26,171 nt of DNA from JAOADN01 sp049323795 (GTDB lineage: Bacteria > Pseudomonadota > Alphaproteobacteria > Rhodobacterales > Rhodobacteraceae). The notes beneath the pieces are model-generated. The model worked only from the letters and a program-made list of their open reading frames with translations, was not told the DNA's origin and made no database searches. The stretch is taken from contig JBMOOH010000023.1 of assembly GCA_049323795.1 (NCBI GenBank), positions 1-26,171 of the forward strand, in the 5' to 3' direction. Shown piece by piece: positions 17,081 to 23,978 of the stretch (its first letter is position 1; each line of letters starts with the position of its first letter). The translations under genes and the position numbers were made by a program.

Positions 17081-17172
17081 AGATTTCTGAAAATTGCACA
17101 GGTCATGCATTCTCAGTGCCGCAATATCGGTATTGTGAAGCGATGTTTTTTATTTAGGAATAAATTCTTGAA
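17081..17172. other. AT-rich island between leuA and mreB with a small inverted repeat
   Basis: The block is about 40% GC by hand count (17101-17160: 24 of 60), against about two thirds in neighbouring genes. It contains CAATA-TCGG-TATTG (17122-17135), extendable to seven pairs with 17120-17137, and a run of six T (17146-17151). No gene or clear promoter pair is seen in it. It could be a regulator binding region, an UP-like element for mreB, or a remnant of transferred DNA. Confidence 0.6.
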
Positions 17173-17235
17173 GCGGCGCGCAGGCTTCGGCGGCCGTTCC
17201 CGGGGCCTGACATGGCCAGGCGCCCCCCGCGGGGC

Positions 17236-17264
17236 TTCCCCTTGCCGAAGGCGCTCACTATAAG
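17236..17264 (+). promoter_or_regulatory. Putative mreB promoter
   Basis: TTCCCC (17236-17241) and TATAAG (17259-17264) are 17 bases apart, placing the transcription start near 17271 and giving a 5' leader of about 60 bases for mreB. The -35 is weak but resembles the one proposed for leuA. Confidence 0.45.
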
Positions 17265-17330
17265 CCCCTGCGTCCGGCCGGCTCGGTGAGTCTCTGGCCG
17301 CGGGCGGCAACCGGGGAACGGGATAACGCA

Positions 17331-18368
17331 ATGGCTTGGCTGGGTGGTCTGTTTTCGTCCGACATGGCGATCGACCTCGGGACGGCGAACACGCTCGTCT
17401 ATGTGCGCGGCAAGGGCATAGTGCTCAACGAGCCGTCGGTCGTCGCCTATCACGTCAAGGACGGCAGGAAGCAGGTCCTGGCCGTGGGCGAGGATGCCAA
17501 GCTGATGCTCGGGCGCACGCCCGGGTCGATCGAGGCCATCCGCCCGATGCGCGAAGGCGTCATCGCCGACTTCGACGTGGCCGAGGAGATGATCAAGCAC
17601 TTCATCCGCAAGGTCCACAAGCGCACGACCTTCTCGAAGCCGAAGATCATCGTCTGCGTGCCGCATGGCGCAACCCCGGTGGAGAAGCGCGCGATCCGGC
17701 AGTCGGTCCTGTCGGCGGGCGCCCGCCGCGCGGGCCTGATCGCCGAGCCCATCGCGGCCGCCATCGGCGCGGGAATGCCGATCACCGATCCCACCGGCAG
17801 CATGGTGGTGGACATCGGCGGAGGCACCACCGAGGTGGCGGTCCTGTCGCTCGGCGACATCGTCTATGCCCGCTCGGTACGTGTCGGCGGCGACCGGATG
17901 GACGAGGCGATCATCAGCTACCTCCGCCGCCAGCAGAACCTTCTGGTCGGCGAAAGCACCGCGGAACGGATCAAGACATCCATCGGCACGGCGCGTATGC
18001 CCGACGACGGACGCGGCATTTCCATGCAGATCCGGGGACGCGACCTGCTGAACGGCGTCCCGAAGGAAACCGAAATCAACCAGGCGCAGGTGGCCGAGGC
18101 CCTTTCCGAACCCGTGCAGCAGATCTGCGAAGCGGTGATGATCGCGCTCGAGGCGACGCCGCCGGACCTTGCCGCGGACATCGTGGACAGGGGCGTGATG
18201 CTGACCGGCGGCGGCGCGCTGCTCGGCGATCTCGACCTTGCGCTGCGCGAGCAGACGGGGCTTTCGATCTCGATCGCCGACCAGTCCCTGAATTGTGTTG
18301 CGCTCGGCACCGGGAAGGCTCTGGAATACGAAAAGCAGCTCCGGCACGTCATCGACTACGACAGCTGA
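17331..18368 (+). CDS. mreB: Rod shape-determining protein MreB (bacterial actin)
   Basis: The 345-residue ATPase polymerises under the inner membrane and guides lateral cell-wall synthesis. The N-terminus MAWLGGLFSSDMAIDLGTANT carries the phosphate-1 loop (DLGTANT, residues 15-21) directly after a short amphipathic, membrane-touching segment. The phosphate-2 loop is DIGGGTTE (161-168), and the adenosine motif is MLTGGGALLGDL near residues 284-295. Standard length and complete. The ATG at 17331 follows GGGA and matches family starts; an in-frame upstream start at 17286 adds unrelated residues. First gene of the rod cluster with mreC 43 bases downstream. Confidence 0.97.
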   Translation: MAWLGGLFSSDMAIDLGTANTLVYVRGKGIVLNEPSVVAYHVKDGRKQVLAVGEDAKLMLGRTPGSIEAIRPMREGVIADFDVAEEMIKHFIRKVHKRTTFSKPKIIVCVPHGATPVEKRAIRQSVLSAGARRAGLIAEPIAAAIGAGMPITDPTGSMVVDIGGGTTEVAVLSLGDIVYARSVRVGGDRMDEAIISYLRRQQNLLVGESTAERIKTSIGTARMPDDGRGISMQIRGRDLLNGVPKETEINQAQVAEALSEPVQQICEAVMIALEATPPDLAADIVDRGVMLTGGGALLGDLDLALREQTGLSISIADQSLNCVALGTGKALEYEKQLRHVIDYDS

Positions 18369-18411
18369 GCGACCGCAGGGCAGGACCGGCCCGGCGATTT
18401 GGGATTGTTCC

Positions 18412-19551
18412 GTGGCGAAAGACCGCAGCGCCGATTTCGACTTCGCGGGCCCGGTGCGCCGCATCGTGGTTGCGGTGCTGGCCGTCCTGCTCGGGGCGCT
18501 GTTCCTGCTGTGGCGCATCGACAGCCCGCGCGTCGAGCGTATCCGCGCCGCCGTCGTGGACCTTGTGGTGCCGAGCTTCGAATGGGCGCTCGTGCCGGTC
18601 ACGAAGGTCGCCGGAATGATCGACAGCTTCCAATCCTATGCCCGCATCTACGAGCAGAACCAGGAACTCAGGCGCGAGCTTCAGCAGATGAAGGCGTGGA
18701 AGGAGGCGGCGGTCCAGCTCGAACAGCAGAACGCCAAGCTTCTGGCCCAGAATCAGGTGCGGCTCGATCCGAAGCTGACCTCGGTCTCGGGTGTGGCTCT
18801 GGCCGATTCGGGCTCGCCGTTCCGGCAGTCCGTGCTGCTGAATGTCGGCAGCCGCGATGGGATCAAGGACGGCTGGGCGACGATGGACGGGCTCGGACTT
18901 GTCGGCAGGATCTCGGGCGTCGGACTGAACACGGCCCGCGTCATCCTGCTGACCGACGCGTCGAGCCGGATCCCGGTCACGGTCCAGCCCTCGGGCCAGA
19001 GGGCGATCCTCGGGGGCGACAACTCGGCCATTCCGCCGCTGGACTTCGTCGAGGCGCCCGAGCAGGTGCGGCCCGGCGACCGCGTCGTATCCTCGGGCGA
19101 CGGCGGGGTGTTCCCGGCCGGCCTTCTGGTGGGAGAGGTGGTGCTCGGATCGGATCAGCGGCTCCGCGTGCGCCTTGCGGCGGATTACCAGCGCCTCAAC
19201 TTCCTCCGCGTGCTCAGGTCGCGCCCGACCGAACTGATCACCGACGCGGGCGCGCTCATCCTGCCGGCCGGCGCGCTTGCGCCCGCCGCCCCCGGGACGC
19301 CGGTCGGGGTCGGAACCGAAACCCAGACCGAGGGCCAAACCGAAGCCCAGACCGGGACGCCCTCGGGTGCGGGGGAAGGCGCGCTCGCCGGGGTGCCCGC
19401 CGGGGTGCCCGCCGGGGCGCCCCGGGGAACGGGTCCGGAGGCGGACCCGCACATCGACCCGCCGCAGGAGGGAGACGGGACGGACCCGGGCGGGGCTGGA
19501 ACAGGCGGGGCTGGAACAGGCGGGGCTGGAACAGGCGGGACGGGCGGCTGA
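18412..19551 (+). CDS. mreC: Rod shape-determining protein MreC, with long low-complexity C-terminal tail
   Basis: The 379-residue protein is the periplasmic scaffold linking MreB/MreD to the elongasome enzymes. It has a cytoplasmic basic start, one membrane segment at about 18-34, a coiled coil at about 77-115 (QNQELRRELQQM), and the two-lobed beta domain with VGSRDGIKDGWATMDGLGLVGRI and GDRVVSSGDGGVFPAGLLVGEV. The core ends near residue 283. It is followed by a roughly 95-residue Gly/Pro/Thr-rich tail built partly from short DNA repeats (19387-19422 and 19489-19533), which makes the protein longer than the usual 280-300 residues. GTG at 18412 is chosen because it follows GGGA and gives the typical short cytoplasmic part. 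mreD starts one base after its stop codon. Confidence 0.93.
   Translation: MAKDRSADFDFAGPVRRIVVAVLAVLLGALFLLWRIDSPRVERIRAAVVDLVVPSFEWALVPVTKVAGMIDSFQSYARIYEQNQELRRELQQMKAWKEAAVQLEQQNAKLLAQNQVRLDPKLTSVSGVALADSGSPFRQSVLLNVGSRDGIKDGWATMDGLGLVGRISGVGLNTARVILLTDASSRIPVTVQPSGQRAILGGDNSAIPPLDFVEAPEQVRPGDRVVSSGDGGVFPAGLLVGEVVLGSDQRLRVRLAADYQRLNFLRVLRSRPTELITDAGALILPAGALAPAAPGTPVGVGTETQTEGQTEAQTGTPSGAGEGALAGVPAGVPAGAPRGTGPEADPHIDPPQEGDGTDPGGAGTGGAGTGGAGTGGTGG
19387..19422. repeat. Three 12-bp repeats in the mreC tail
   Basis: GCCGGGGTGCCC is repeated at 19387 and 19399, with a one-mismatch third copy at 19411. In frame it encodes an AGVPAGVPAGAP-type Pro-Gly-Ala segment. The unit is a multiple of three, so copy number can vary without breaking mreC. 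Confidence 0.9.
19489..19533. repeat. Three 15-bp repeats at the 3' end of mreC
   Basis: GGCGGGGCTGGAACA is repeated three times perfectly, with a shortened fourth copy running to the mreC stop. It encodes GGAGT units at the extreme C-terminus. The array lies directly in front of the mreD start (19553), so it also forms the upstream mRNA context of mreD. Confidence 0.92.
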
Positions 19552-19552
19552 G

Positions 19553-20092
19553 ATGATCGATCCCGTCACGACCCTGCGCCTGGGCTACCGCGCCGCCTTT
19601 CTGGCCATTGCCGCATTCCTGATGTTCGTCCGGCTTCTTCCCCTGTCGGCCATTCCCGCCACATGGCCCGGACCCGACCTTCTGCTCGGCATGACGATCG
19701 TCTGGGTCCTCCGCCGCCCCGACTGCGTGCCGCTCGGCGCGATCGTTGCCGTGTTCCTTCTCGACGATCTGCTCTCGATGCGGCCGCCGGGACTGTGGAC
19801 GCTGATCGTGCTGCTCGGCACGGAATTCATGCGGTCTCGCGCCGCCCTGACACGCGATCTGCCGTTCCTGCTCGAATGGCTGATGTCCGCGGCGGTGATT
19901 CTGGGCATGATCGTCGCCAACAGGATCGCCCTTACGGTGTTCATGGTGCCGATGACGGGCTTCGGGCCCGTTCTGCTCGAATACCTGTCCACCATGATCG
20001 CCTACCCGGTGATCGTGGCCGTGTCGGCCTGGGCCCTGGGACTGCGCAAGGCGGCCCCCGGGCAGGTGGACGCGCTGGGGCATCGGCTGTGA
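19553..20092 (+). CDS. mreD: Rod shape-determining protein MreD
   Basis: The 179-residue inner membrane protein is almost entirely hydrophobic, with about five to six predicted membrane segments (for example AAFLAIAAFLMFVRLLPL at about 14-31 and a C-terminal segment ending VIVAVSAWALGL). WPGPDLLLGMTIVWVLRRPD and the conserved DDLLSMRPPGLW segment mark the family. It couples MreC to the peptidoglycan synthase pair in the elongasome. The start at 19553 is one base after the mreC stop (TGAGATG) and implies translational coupling. Its own stop overlaps a GTG of a 33-codon ORF (GTGA). Confidence 0.92.
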   Translation: MIDPVTTLRLGYRAAFLAIAAFLMFVRLLPLSAIPATWPGPDLLLGMTIVWVLRRPDCVPLGAIVAVFLLDDLLSMRPPGLWTLIVLLGTEFMRSRAALTRDLPFLLEWLMSAAVILGMIVANRIALTVFMVPMTGFGPVLLEYLSTMIAYPVIVAVSAWALGLRKAAPGQVDALGHRL

Positions 20093-20190
20093 ACCGGACG
20101 CACCGGCACAGAACCGCGAGCGCCGGCAGGATCGCGCATGTGCCGCGTCCGTGCCGGGCACGCCCGATTGCCGCAGGGGGCCGCGCATGA
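20089..20190 (+). pseudogene. 33-codon coupled ORF in the position of mrdA (PBP2), possible remnant
   Basis: GTG at 20089 overlaps the mreD stop (GTGA), and the frame ends in TGA at 20188-20190, overlapping the rodA start (ATGA). It encodes VNRTHRHRTASAGRIAHV plus 15 more basic residues. In Rhodobacterales the order is normally mreB-mreC-mreD-mrdA-rodA, with mrdA encoding about 650 residues; here only this ORF remains. Its first 18 residues resemble the Arg-rich cytoplasmic start of PBP2 as I remember it (RRT.R.T..SARRI-type, several matches without gaps). I infer a large in-frame deletion of mrdA that kept both coupling junctions. It may be only a coupling device or chance; the resemblance is short and needs alignment. 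Confidence 0.5.
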
Positions 20191-21326
20191 GCTATCTGGA
20201 GTACAACGTCAAGACGGTGCCGACCGGGATCAGGAAGATCCTCTACCTCAACTGGTCGATCGTGCTTCTGGCCACCGCGGTGGCCGGTGTGGGCTTCCTG
20301 ATGCTCTATTCCATCGCCGGCGGCGACGCCCAAGTCTGGGCCGAGCCCCAGATGAAACGCTTCGCGCTCGGCCTCGTGCTGATGTTCGCGGTGGCGCTCG
20401 TGCCGATCTGGTTCTGGCGCAACGTCTCGGGGCTGGCCTACATCCTGTCGCTTGTCCTTCTGCTGATCGTCGAGTTCTTCGGAACCATGGGCATGGGGGC
20501 CCAGCGCTGGCTCGACCTCGGCTTCATCCGCATCCAGCCCTCCGAGCTGATGAAGATCTCGCTCGTCATGCTGATCGCCGCCTATTACGACTGGCTGGAC
20601 ATAGGCAAGGTCAGCCGCCCCCTCTGGGTCCTGATCCCGGCGGTCCTCATCCTCTTGCCGACCACGCTGGTCCTGATCCAGCCGAACCTCGGAACCTCGG
20701 TCCTCCTGGTTGTGAGCGGAGCGTCGGTCATGTTCGCCGCCGGCGTGTCGCTCTGGTACTTCGGCGGGGTTCTGGCGCTCGCCGGGGCCGCAGTCGTCGG
20801 GGTCTTTCTGACCCGGGGCACGCCCTGGCAATTTCTCCGGGACTACCAGTACCGGCGGATCGACACTTTCCTCGACCCGTCGTCGGACCCTCTGGGAGCG
20901 GGCTACAACATCGCACAGGCGCAGATTGCTCTGGGGTCCGGCGGGTGGAGCGGCAAGGGCCTGATGCAGGGCACCCAGTCGCGGCTGAACTTCCTGCCGG
21001 AGAAGCAGACCGACTTCATCTTCACCACGCTCGCCGAGGAATTCGGCTTCGTGGGCGCGGTCACGCTCCTCGTCATCTACAGCCTGATCATCGGCTTCTT
21101 AATCGTCGCCGCGCTCAGGATGCGCGACCGCTTCTCGAGCCTTCTCACCATCGGCATCGCCACGACGTTCTTCTGCTACCTTGCCGTCAATCTGGCGATG
21201 GTGATGGGGCTGCTGCCGGTCGTGGGCATTCCTCTGCCGCTGCTTTCCTACGGCGGCTCGGCCATGCTGGTGATCATGGTGGCCTTCGGGCTGGTCCAGA
21301 GCGCCGAAATCCACCGGCCGAGATAG
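20187..21326 (+). CDS. rodA: Peptidoglycan glycosyltransferase RodA (SEDS family)
   Basis: The 379-residue multi-pass membrane protein polymerises lipid II into glycan strands for cell elongation, normally together with PBP2. Family landmarks are the QRWLDLGFIRIQPSELMKI segment, LIQPNLGTS, the long loop with DPSSDPLGAGYNIAQAQIAL followed by GSGGWSGKGLMQGTQ, FLPEKQTDFIFTTLAEEFGF, and PLLSYGGSAM near the C-terminus. Complete and of normal length. The ATG at 20187 follows AGGGGG and matches family starts (MSYLEYNVKTVP is a Rhodobacterales-like opening). Its usual partner gene mrdA is missing upstream, so PBP2 must be encoded elsewhere or be replaced. Confidence 0.96.
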   Translation: MSYLEYNVKTVPTGIRKILYLNWSIVLLATAVAGVGFLMLYSIAGGDAQVWAEPQMKRFALGLVLMFAVALVPIWFWRNVSGLAYILSLVLLLIVEFFGTMGMGAQRWLDLGFIRIQPSELMKISLVMLIAAYYDWLDIGKVSRPLWVLIPAVLILLPTTLVLIQPNLGTSVLLVVSGASVMFAAGVSLWYFGGVLALAGAAVVGVFLTRGTPWQFLRDYQYRRIDTFLDPSSDPLGAGYNIAQAQIALGSGGWSGKGLMQGTQSRLNFLPEKQTDFIFTTLAEEFGFVGAVTLLVIYSLIIGFLIVAALRMRDRFSSLLTIGIATTFFCYLAVNLAMVMGLLPVVGIPLPLLSYGGSAMLVIMVAFGLVQSAEIHRPR

Positions 21327-21327
21327 C

Positions 21328-22266
21328 ATGACGGTACGAGTTGTCTTCGCGGCCGGCGCCGATCTCTGGGCGGAATACCGCAGTCCGCTCGAGGCGGCCT
21401 TCCGTTCGGCCGGACTGGCGGTGCACCTGTCGGACAGGGCGTCCGATCCGGACGCGGTGGACTACATCGTCTGTTCCCCGGGCGGCACCATCTCGGACTT
21501 CACCCCGTACCGCCGGTGCAAGGCCGTCCTGAACCTGTGGGCCGGGGTCGAAAGGCTGGTCACGAATCCCACGCTGACGATGCCGCTGGCCCGGATGGTG
21601 ATCCCGGGCATGACGGAAAGCATGGTCGAGTACGTGGCGGCCAACGTCCTGCGCCACCATCTCGGGCTCGACCGTTTCATCCGCAATCCCGCGCACGAAT
21701 GGAACCCCGAGCCGGCACCGCCGAACGCCCGCGACCGCCGCGTGACCGTGCTCGGGATGGGCGACCTCGGCAGCGCCTGCGCCACCGCCCTCGCGGCGCT
21801 CAATTTCAACGTCACGGGCTGGAGCAGGTCGGCGCGGAGCCTCGCCGGTGTGGACTGCCTCGCCGGGCGGGAGGCCCTGCCTGCAGCCCTCGGCCGCGCC
21901 GAGATCCTGGTCCTGCTCCTTCCGCTGACCGACGAGACGCGCGACATCCTCAACGCGCGGACGCTTGCGATGCTGCCGAGGGGCGCGATGATCGTGAATG
22001 CCGGCCGCGGCGCGCTGATCGACGACGGCGCCCTGATCGCGGCGCTCGAGTCCGGCCACGTCGCCCATGCCACGCTCGATGTCTTCCGGCGCGAGCCGCT
22101 GCCGCGCGACCATCCCTTCTGGCATCATCCGGGGGTCACCGTGACCCCCCACATCGCGGCAAAGACGCCGGTCGGCGAGGCCAGCCGGATGGTGGCCGAA
22201 AACATCCGGCGGAGCGAGTCGGGCGAGCCGATGCTGAACCTCGTGGATCGTGCGAAGGGCTACTGA
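21328..22266 (+). CDS. ghrA: Glyoxylate/hydroxypyruvate reductase A-type 2-hydroxyacid dehydrogenase
   Basis: The 312-residue protein belongs to the D-isomer-specific 2-hydroxyacid dehydrogenases and most resembles GhrA, which reduces glyoxylate and hydroxypyruvate with NADPH. The nucleotide-binding motif is GMGDLG at 143-148. The catalytic set is R227 (NAGRGALIDDGAL), E256 (DVFRREPLP) and H275 (TPHIAAKTP). Length matches the short GhrA class. The exact substrate is not provable from sequence. It starts one base after the rodA stop, so it is very likely co-transcribed with the rod cluster, an odd neighbourhood for a metabolic enzyme. A hairpin at 22295-22312 follows. Confidence 0.9.
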   Translation: MTVRVVFAAGADLWAEYRSPLEAAFRSAGLAVHLSDRASDPDAVDYIVCSPGGTISDFTPYRRCKAVLNLWAGVERLVTNPTLTMPLARMVIPGMTESMVEYVAANVLRHHLGLDRFIRNPAHEWNPEPAPPNARDRRVTVLGMGDLGSACATALAALNFNVTGWSRSARSLAGVDCLAGREALPAALGRAEILVLLLPLTDETRDILNARTLAMLPRGAMIVNAGRGALIDDGALIAALESGHVAHATLDVFRREPLPRDHPFWHHPGVTVTPHIAAKTPVGEASRMVAENIRRSESGEPMLNLVDRAKGY

Positions 22267-22294
22267 TCGGCGACATGGGGGCGCCGGCAGGGGG

Positions 22295-22312
22295 CCGCGG
22301 ATATCTCCGCGG
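22295..22312. terminator. Bidirectional terminator hairpin between ghrA and the SseB-family gene
   Basis: CCGCGGA and TCCGCGG form a perfect 7-bp stem with the 4-base loop TATC, centred in the 64-base gap between two convergent genes. No strong T tract is present on either strand, so strength is uncertain. Confidence 0.55.
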
Positions 22313-22330
22313 GATGTTCCGGGCCGCCCC

Positions 22331-23122
22331 TTACCTGAGCCGCGGCGGGCTGTCCGGGTCGCCGCCCGGCGCGCGCGGACCGGCCGGCGACGCGGCGGAC
22401 GCGGACGGCCCCGGCACTTCGAACATGAGAGCGGCCCGCGCGAACCGCGCCGTCGCCGGATCGTCCCGAGACAGGAAGGCCACGTCGATCTCGCCGGCGT
22501 CGAGACCCGAGAAGGCCAGCGCCTCGGCGACAGCGGCGGCAAGCGCCCGCTCGGCGCCTGCGACCGCGCCCACGAAGGCCACCATGTGCCCGCTCCGCCC
22601 GTCGTCGTAGGTGACCGAGGCGATGCCAGCGCCAGCCGCCAGCCCGCCCGCCGACGCGAAGCGGGCATCGAGCGCGCCGGCGAGCGCCGCCGGCAGGCCG
22701 CGCGGCGCGGCAAAGTAAACGGGCCGCGCCACGACCTCGGCCGGCGGTCCGGGCAGCAGGGCATCGAGCCAGTCCACCGCTTCGGCATCCATGAGGAACG
22801 ACGACAGCGCCACCCCGAGGTTGATCCCGATTCCCGCCCCCTGTCCGGCCAGGCTCCGCACCAGGGTGCGTCCGGGCAGGGCCGCGAAGGGCGCCGGCGC
22901 GCCGGCGAACGCGGCCAGACGATGCTCGCGGTCGAAGGCCATGACGAAGCGACCGTCCGACAGATCGAAGACCTGCGGGGCCGGGTCGGCCCGATCGGGA
23001 TCGAGCAGGACAAAGAGTTCCGACGCGGCGAGCCGCTCGTAGAACCTGAGCCGCGCGGCCTGCGCGTCGGGACCGTCCCCGATGGCGGCGCGCGCAAGAT
23101 CGAGGGGCGTTGCCTCATCCAT
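22331..23122 (-). CDS. SseB-family protein
   Basis: The 263-residue cytoplasmic protein resembles the Rhodobacterales SseB-family proteins: an N-terminal domain with RFYERLAASELFVLLDPD (about 26-43), LSDGRFVMAFDREHRLAAF, and GQGAGIGINLGVALSSFLMDAEAV, followed by a second domain and a Pro/Gly-rich tail from about residue 240. SseB-like proteins are named for a serine-sensitivity phenotype in E. coli, and their molecular role is not established. The ATG at 23122 lies inside the end of the UDG gene, overlapping by 8 bases, so the two form one transcription unit. Confidence 0.75.
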   Translation of the reverse strand: MDEATPLDLARAAIGDGPDAQAARLRFYERLAASELFVLLDPDRADPAPQVFDLSDGRFVMAFDREHRLAAFAGAPAPFAALPGRTLVRSLAGQGAGIGINLGVALSSFLMDAEAVDWLDALLPGPPAEVVARPVYFAAPRGLPAALAGALDARFASAGGLAAGAGIASVTYDDGRSGHMVAFVGAVAGAERALAAAVAEALAFSGLDAGEIDVAFLSRDDPATARFARAALMFEVPGPSASAASPAGPRAPGGDPDSPPRLR

Positions 23123-23723
23123 CCGCCAGCACCTCGGCGACCCGCGCGCGCAGGGCCGGCAGAAGCTCGGAGGCGAACCACGGGTTGCGCTTCAGCCACC
23201 CGGTGTTGCGCCATGACGGATGCGGCAGCGCAAAGACCCCGGGCGCGAAGTCCCGCCAGCGGGCAACCGTCGCGCCGACGCCGTGCGCCGCAGCCGCGCC
23301 GAGGTGCCAGCGCTGCGCGGCCCCCCCCACGAGAACCCTGAGCCGCAGGTCGCCCAGCGTCTCCATGACCTCGGAACGCCAGGTCCGTGCACAGCGCGGC
23401 GGCGGCGGCAGGTCCGATCCGGACGCGTCGTATCCGGGAAAGCAGAAGGCCATCGGCACGACCGCCACGCGCGACCGGTCGTAGAACGCCTCCTCGCCGA
23501 GACCCAGCCAGTCCCTGAGCCGCGCGCCGGACGCGTCGGTGAAGGGCCGGCCCGAGGCATGGACGCGCGCGCCGGGGGCCTGACCTGCCACCAGCAGGCG
23601 CGCACCCGGCCGGAACCACGCCACCGGGCGCGGTTCGTGGGCCGTCGCCGTCGCCGCGAAGTCCGCGGCGCAAAGGCGGCATGCGCCGATCCGGTCGGCG
23701 AGCGAGGGTGTCGGCACCTGCAT
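23115..23723 (-). CDS. Uracil-DNA glycosylase family protein with four-cysteine FeS signature
   Basis: The 202-residue protein belongs to the UDG superfamily, which removes uracil or related damaged bases from DNA. The catalytic loop is VAGQAPGARVHASGRPF (GQAPG at 47-51), and the DNA-binding loop is LPHPSWRNTGWLKRNPWF (HPSWRN at 168-173). C15 and C18 (CRLC), C94 (CFPG) and C111 are spaced like the four iron-sulfur ligands of family 4/5 enzymes, so a [4Fe-4S] cluster is likely. The active-site acid differs from classical Ung. Full length. The ATG at 23723 has only a weak AGG upstream. First gene of a pair with the SseB-family gene. Confidence 0.85.
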   Translation of the reverse strand: MQVPTPSLADRIGACRLCAADFAATATAHEPRPVAWFRPGARLLVAGQAPGARVHASGRPFTDASGARLRDWLGLGEEAFYDRSRVAVVPMAFCFPGYDASGSDLPPPPRCARTWRSEVMETLGDLRLRVLVGGAAQRWHLGAAAAHGVGATVARWRDFAPGVFALPHPSWRNTGWLKRNPWFASELLPALRARVAEVLADG

Positions 23724-23732
23724 GCGGGAAAC

Positions 23733-23775
23733 CTAGAGCCTGTCCGACAAAAGTGGAATCCGGTTTTGGCGAACG
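23733..23775. repeat. Alphaproteobacterial intergenic mosaic repeat-like sequence
   Basis: The stretch CTAGAGCCTGTCCGACAAAA, then GTGGAATCCGGTTTTGG, resembles the AGAGCATGTC...AAAAGTG...CCGGTTTT class of dispersed intergenic elements that I recall from rhizobial and related genomes. It sits just upstream of the UDG gene start, in the 255-base gap before nhaA. The words CCTGTCCG and GGAATCCGG recur within the next 60 bases, suggesting local duplication. Confidence 0.45.
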
Positions 23776-23794
23776 GCAGGCGGCAATCGGGAAT

Positions 23795-23838
23795 CCGGAA
23801 CCTGTCCGGCGCTTCTGTCTGCGTCGGACAGGTTCCGG
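23795..23838. repeat. Perfect 14-bp inverted repeat between the UDG gene and nhaA
   Basis: CCGGAACCTGTCCG (23795-23808) is followed after 16 bases by its exact reverse complement CGGACAGGTTCCGG (23825-23838). The stem is long and GC-rich and lies between divergent genes, about 140 bases before the nhaA start. It could be a dispersed palindromic element, a transcription-blocking structure or an operator. No flanking ORF suggests a miniature transposon. Confidence 0.9.
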
Positions 23839-23978
23839 GCGCGGCATTGCGCGGCTGCAACCTGCGCAAGCGCCGGCGCGCCCGGGGTTGCCGTTGCCAG
23901 CCCGGCCGCGTTGTCCTATGCCACCGCGGCCACCGGCATCGACACGCACCCCGCCGCCCAGGCCCGATCGGACCGCAC

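Noticed and set aside
17120..17151. Intrinsic terminator formed by the CAATA/TATTG hairpin and the T6 run
   Set aside because: The stem is AT-rich and weak, and the T run starts 8 bases after it, which is too far for a typical intrinsic terminator.
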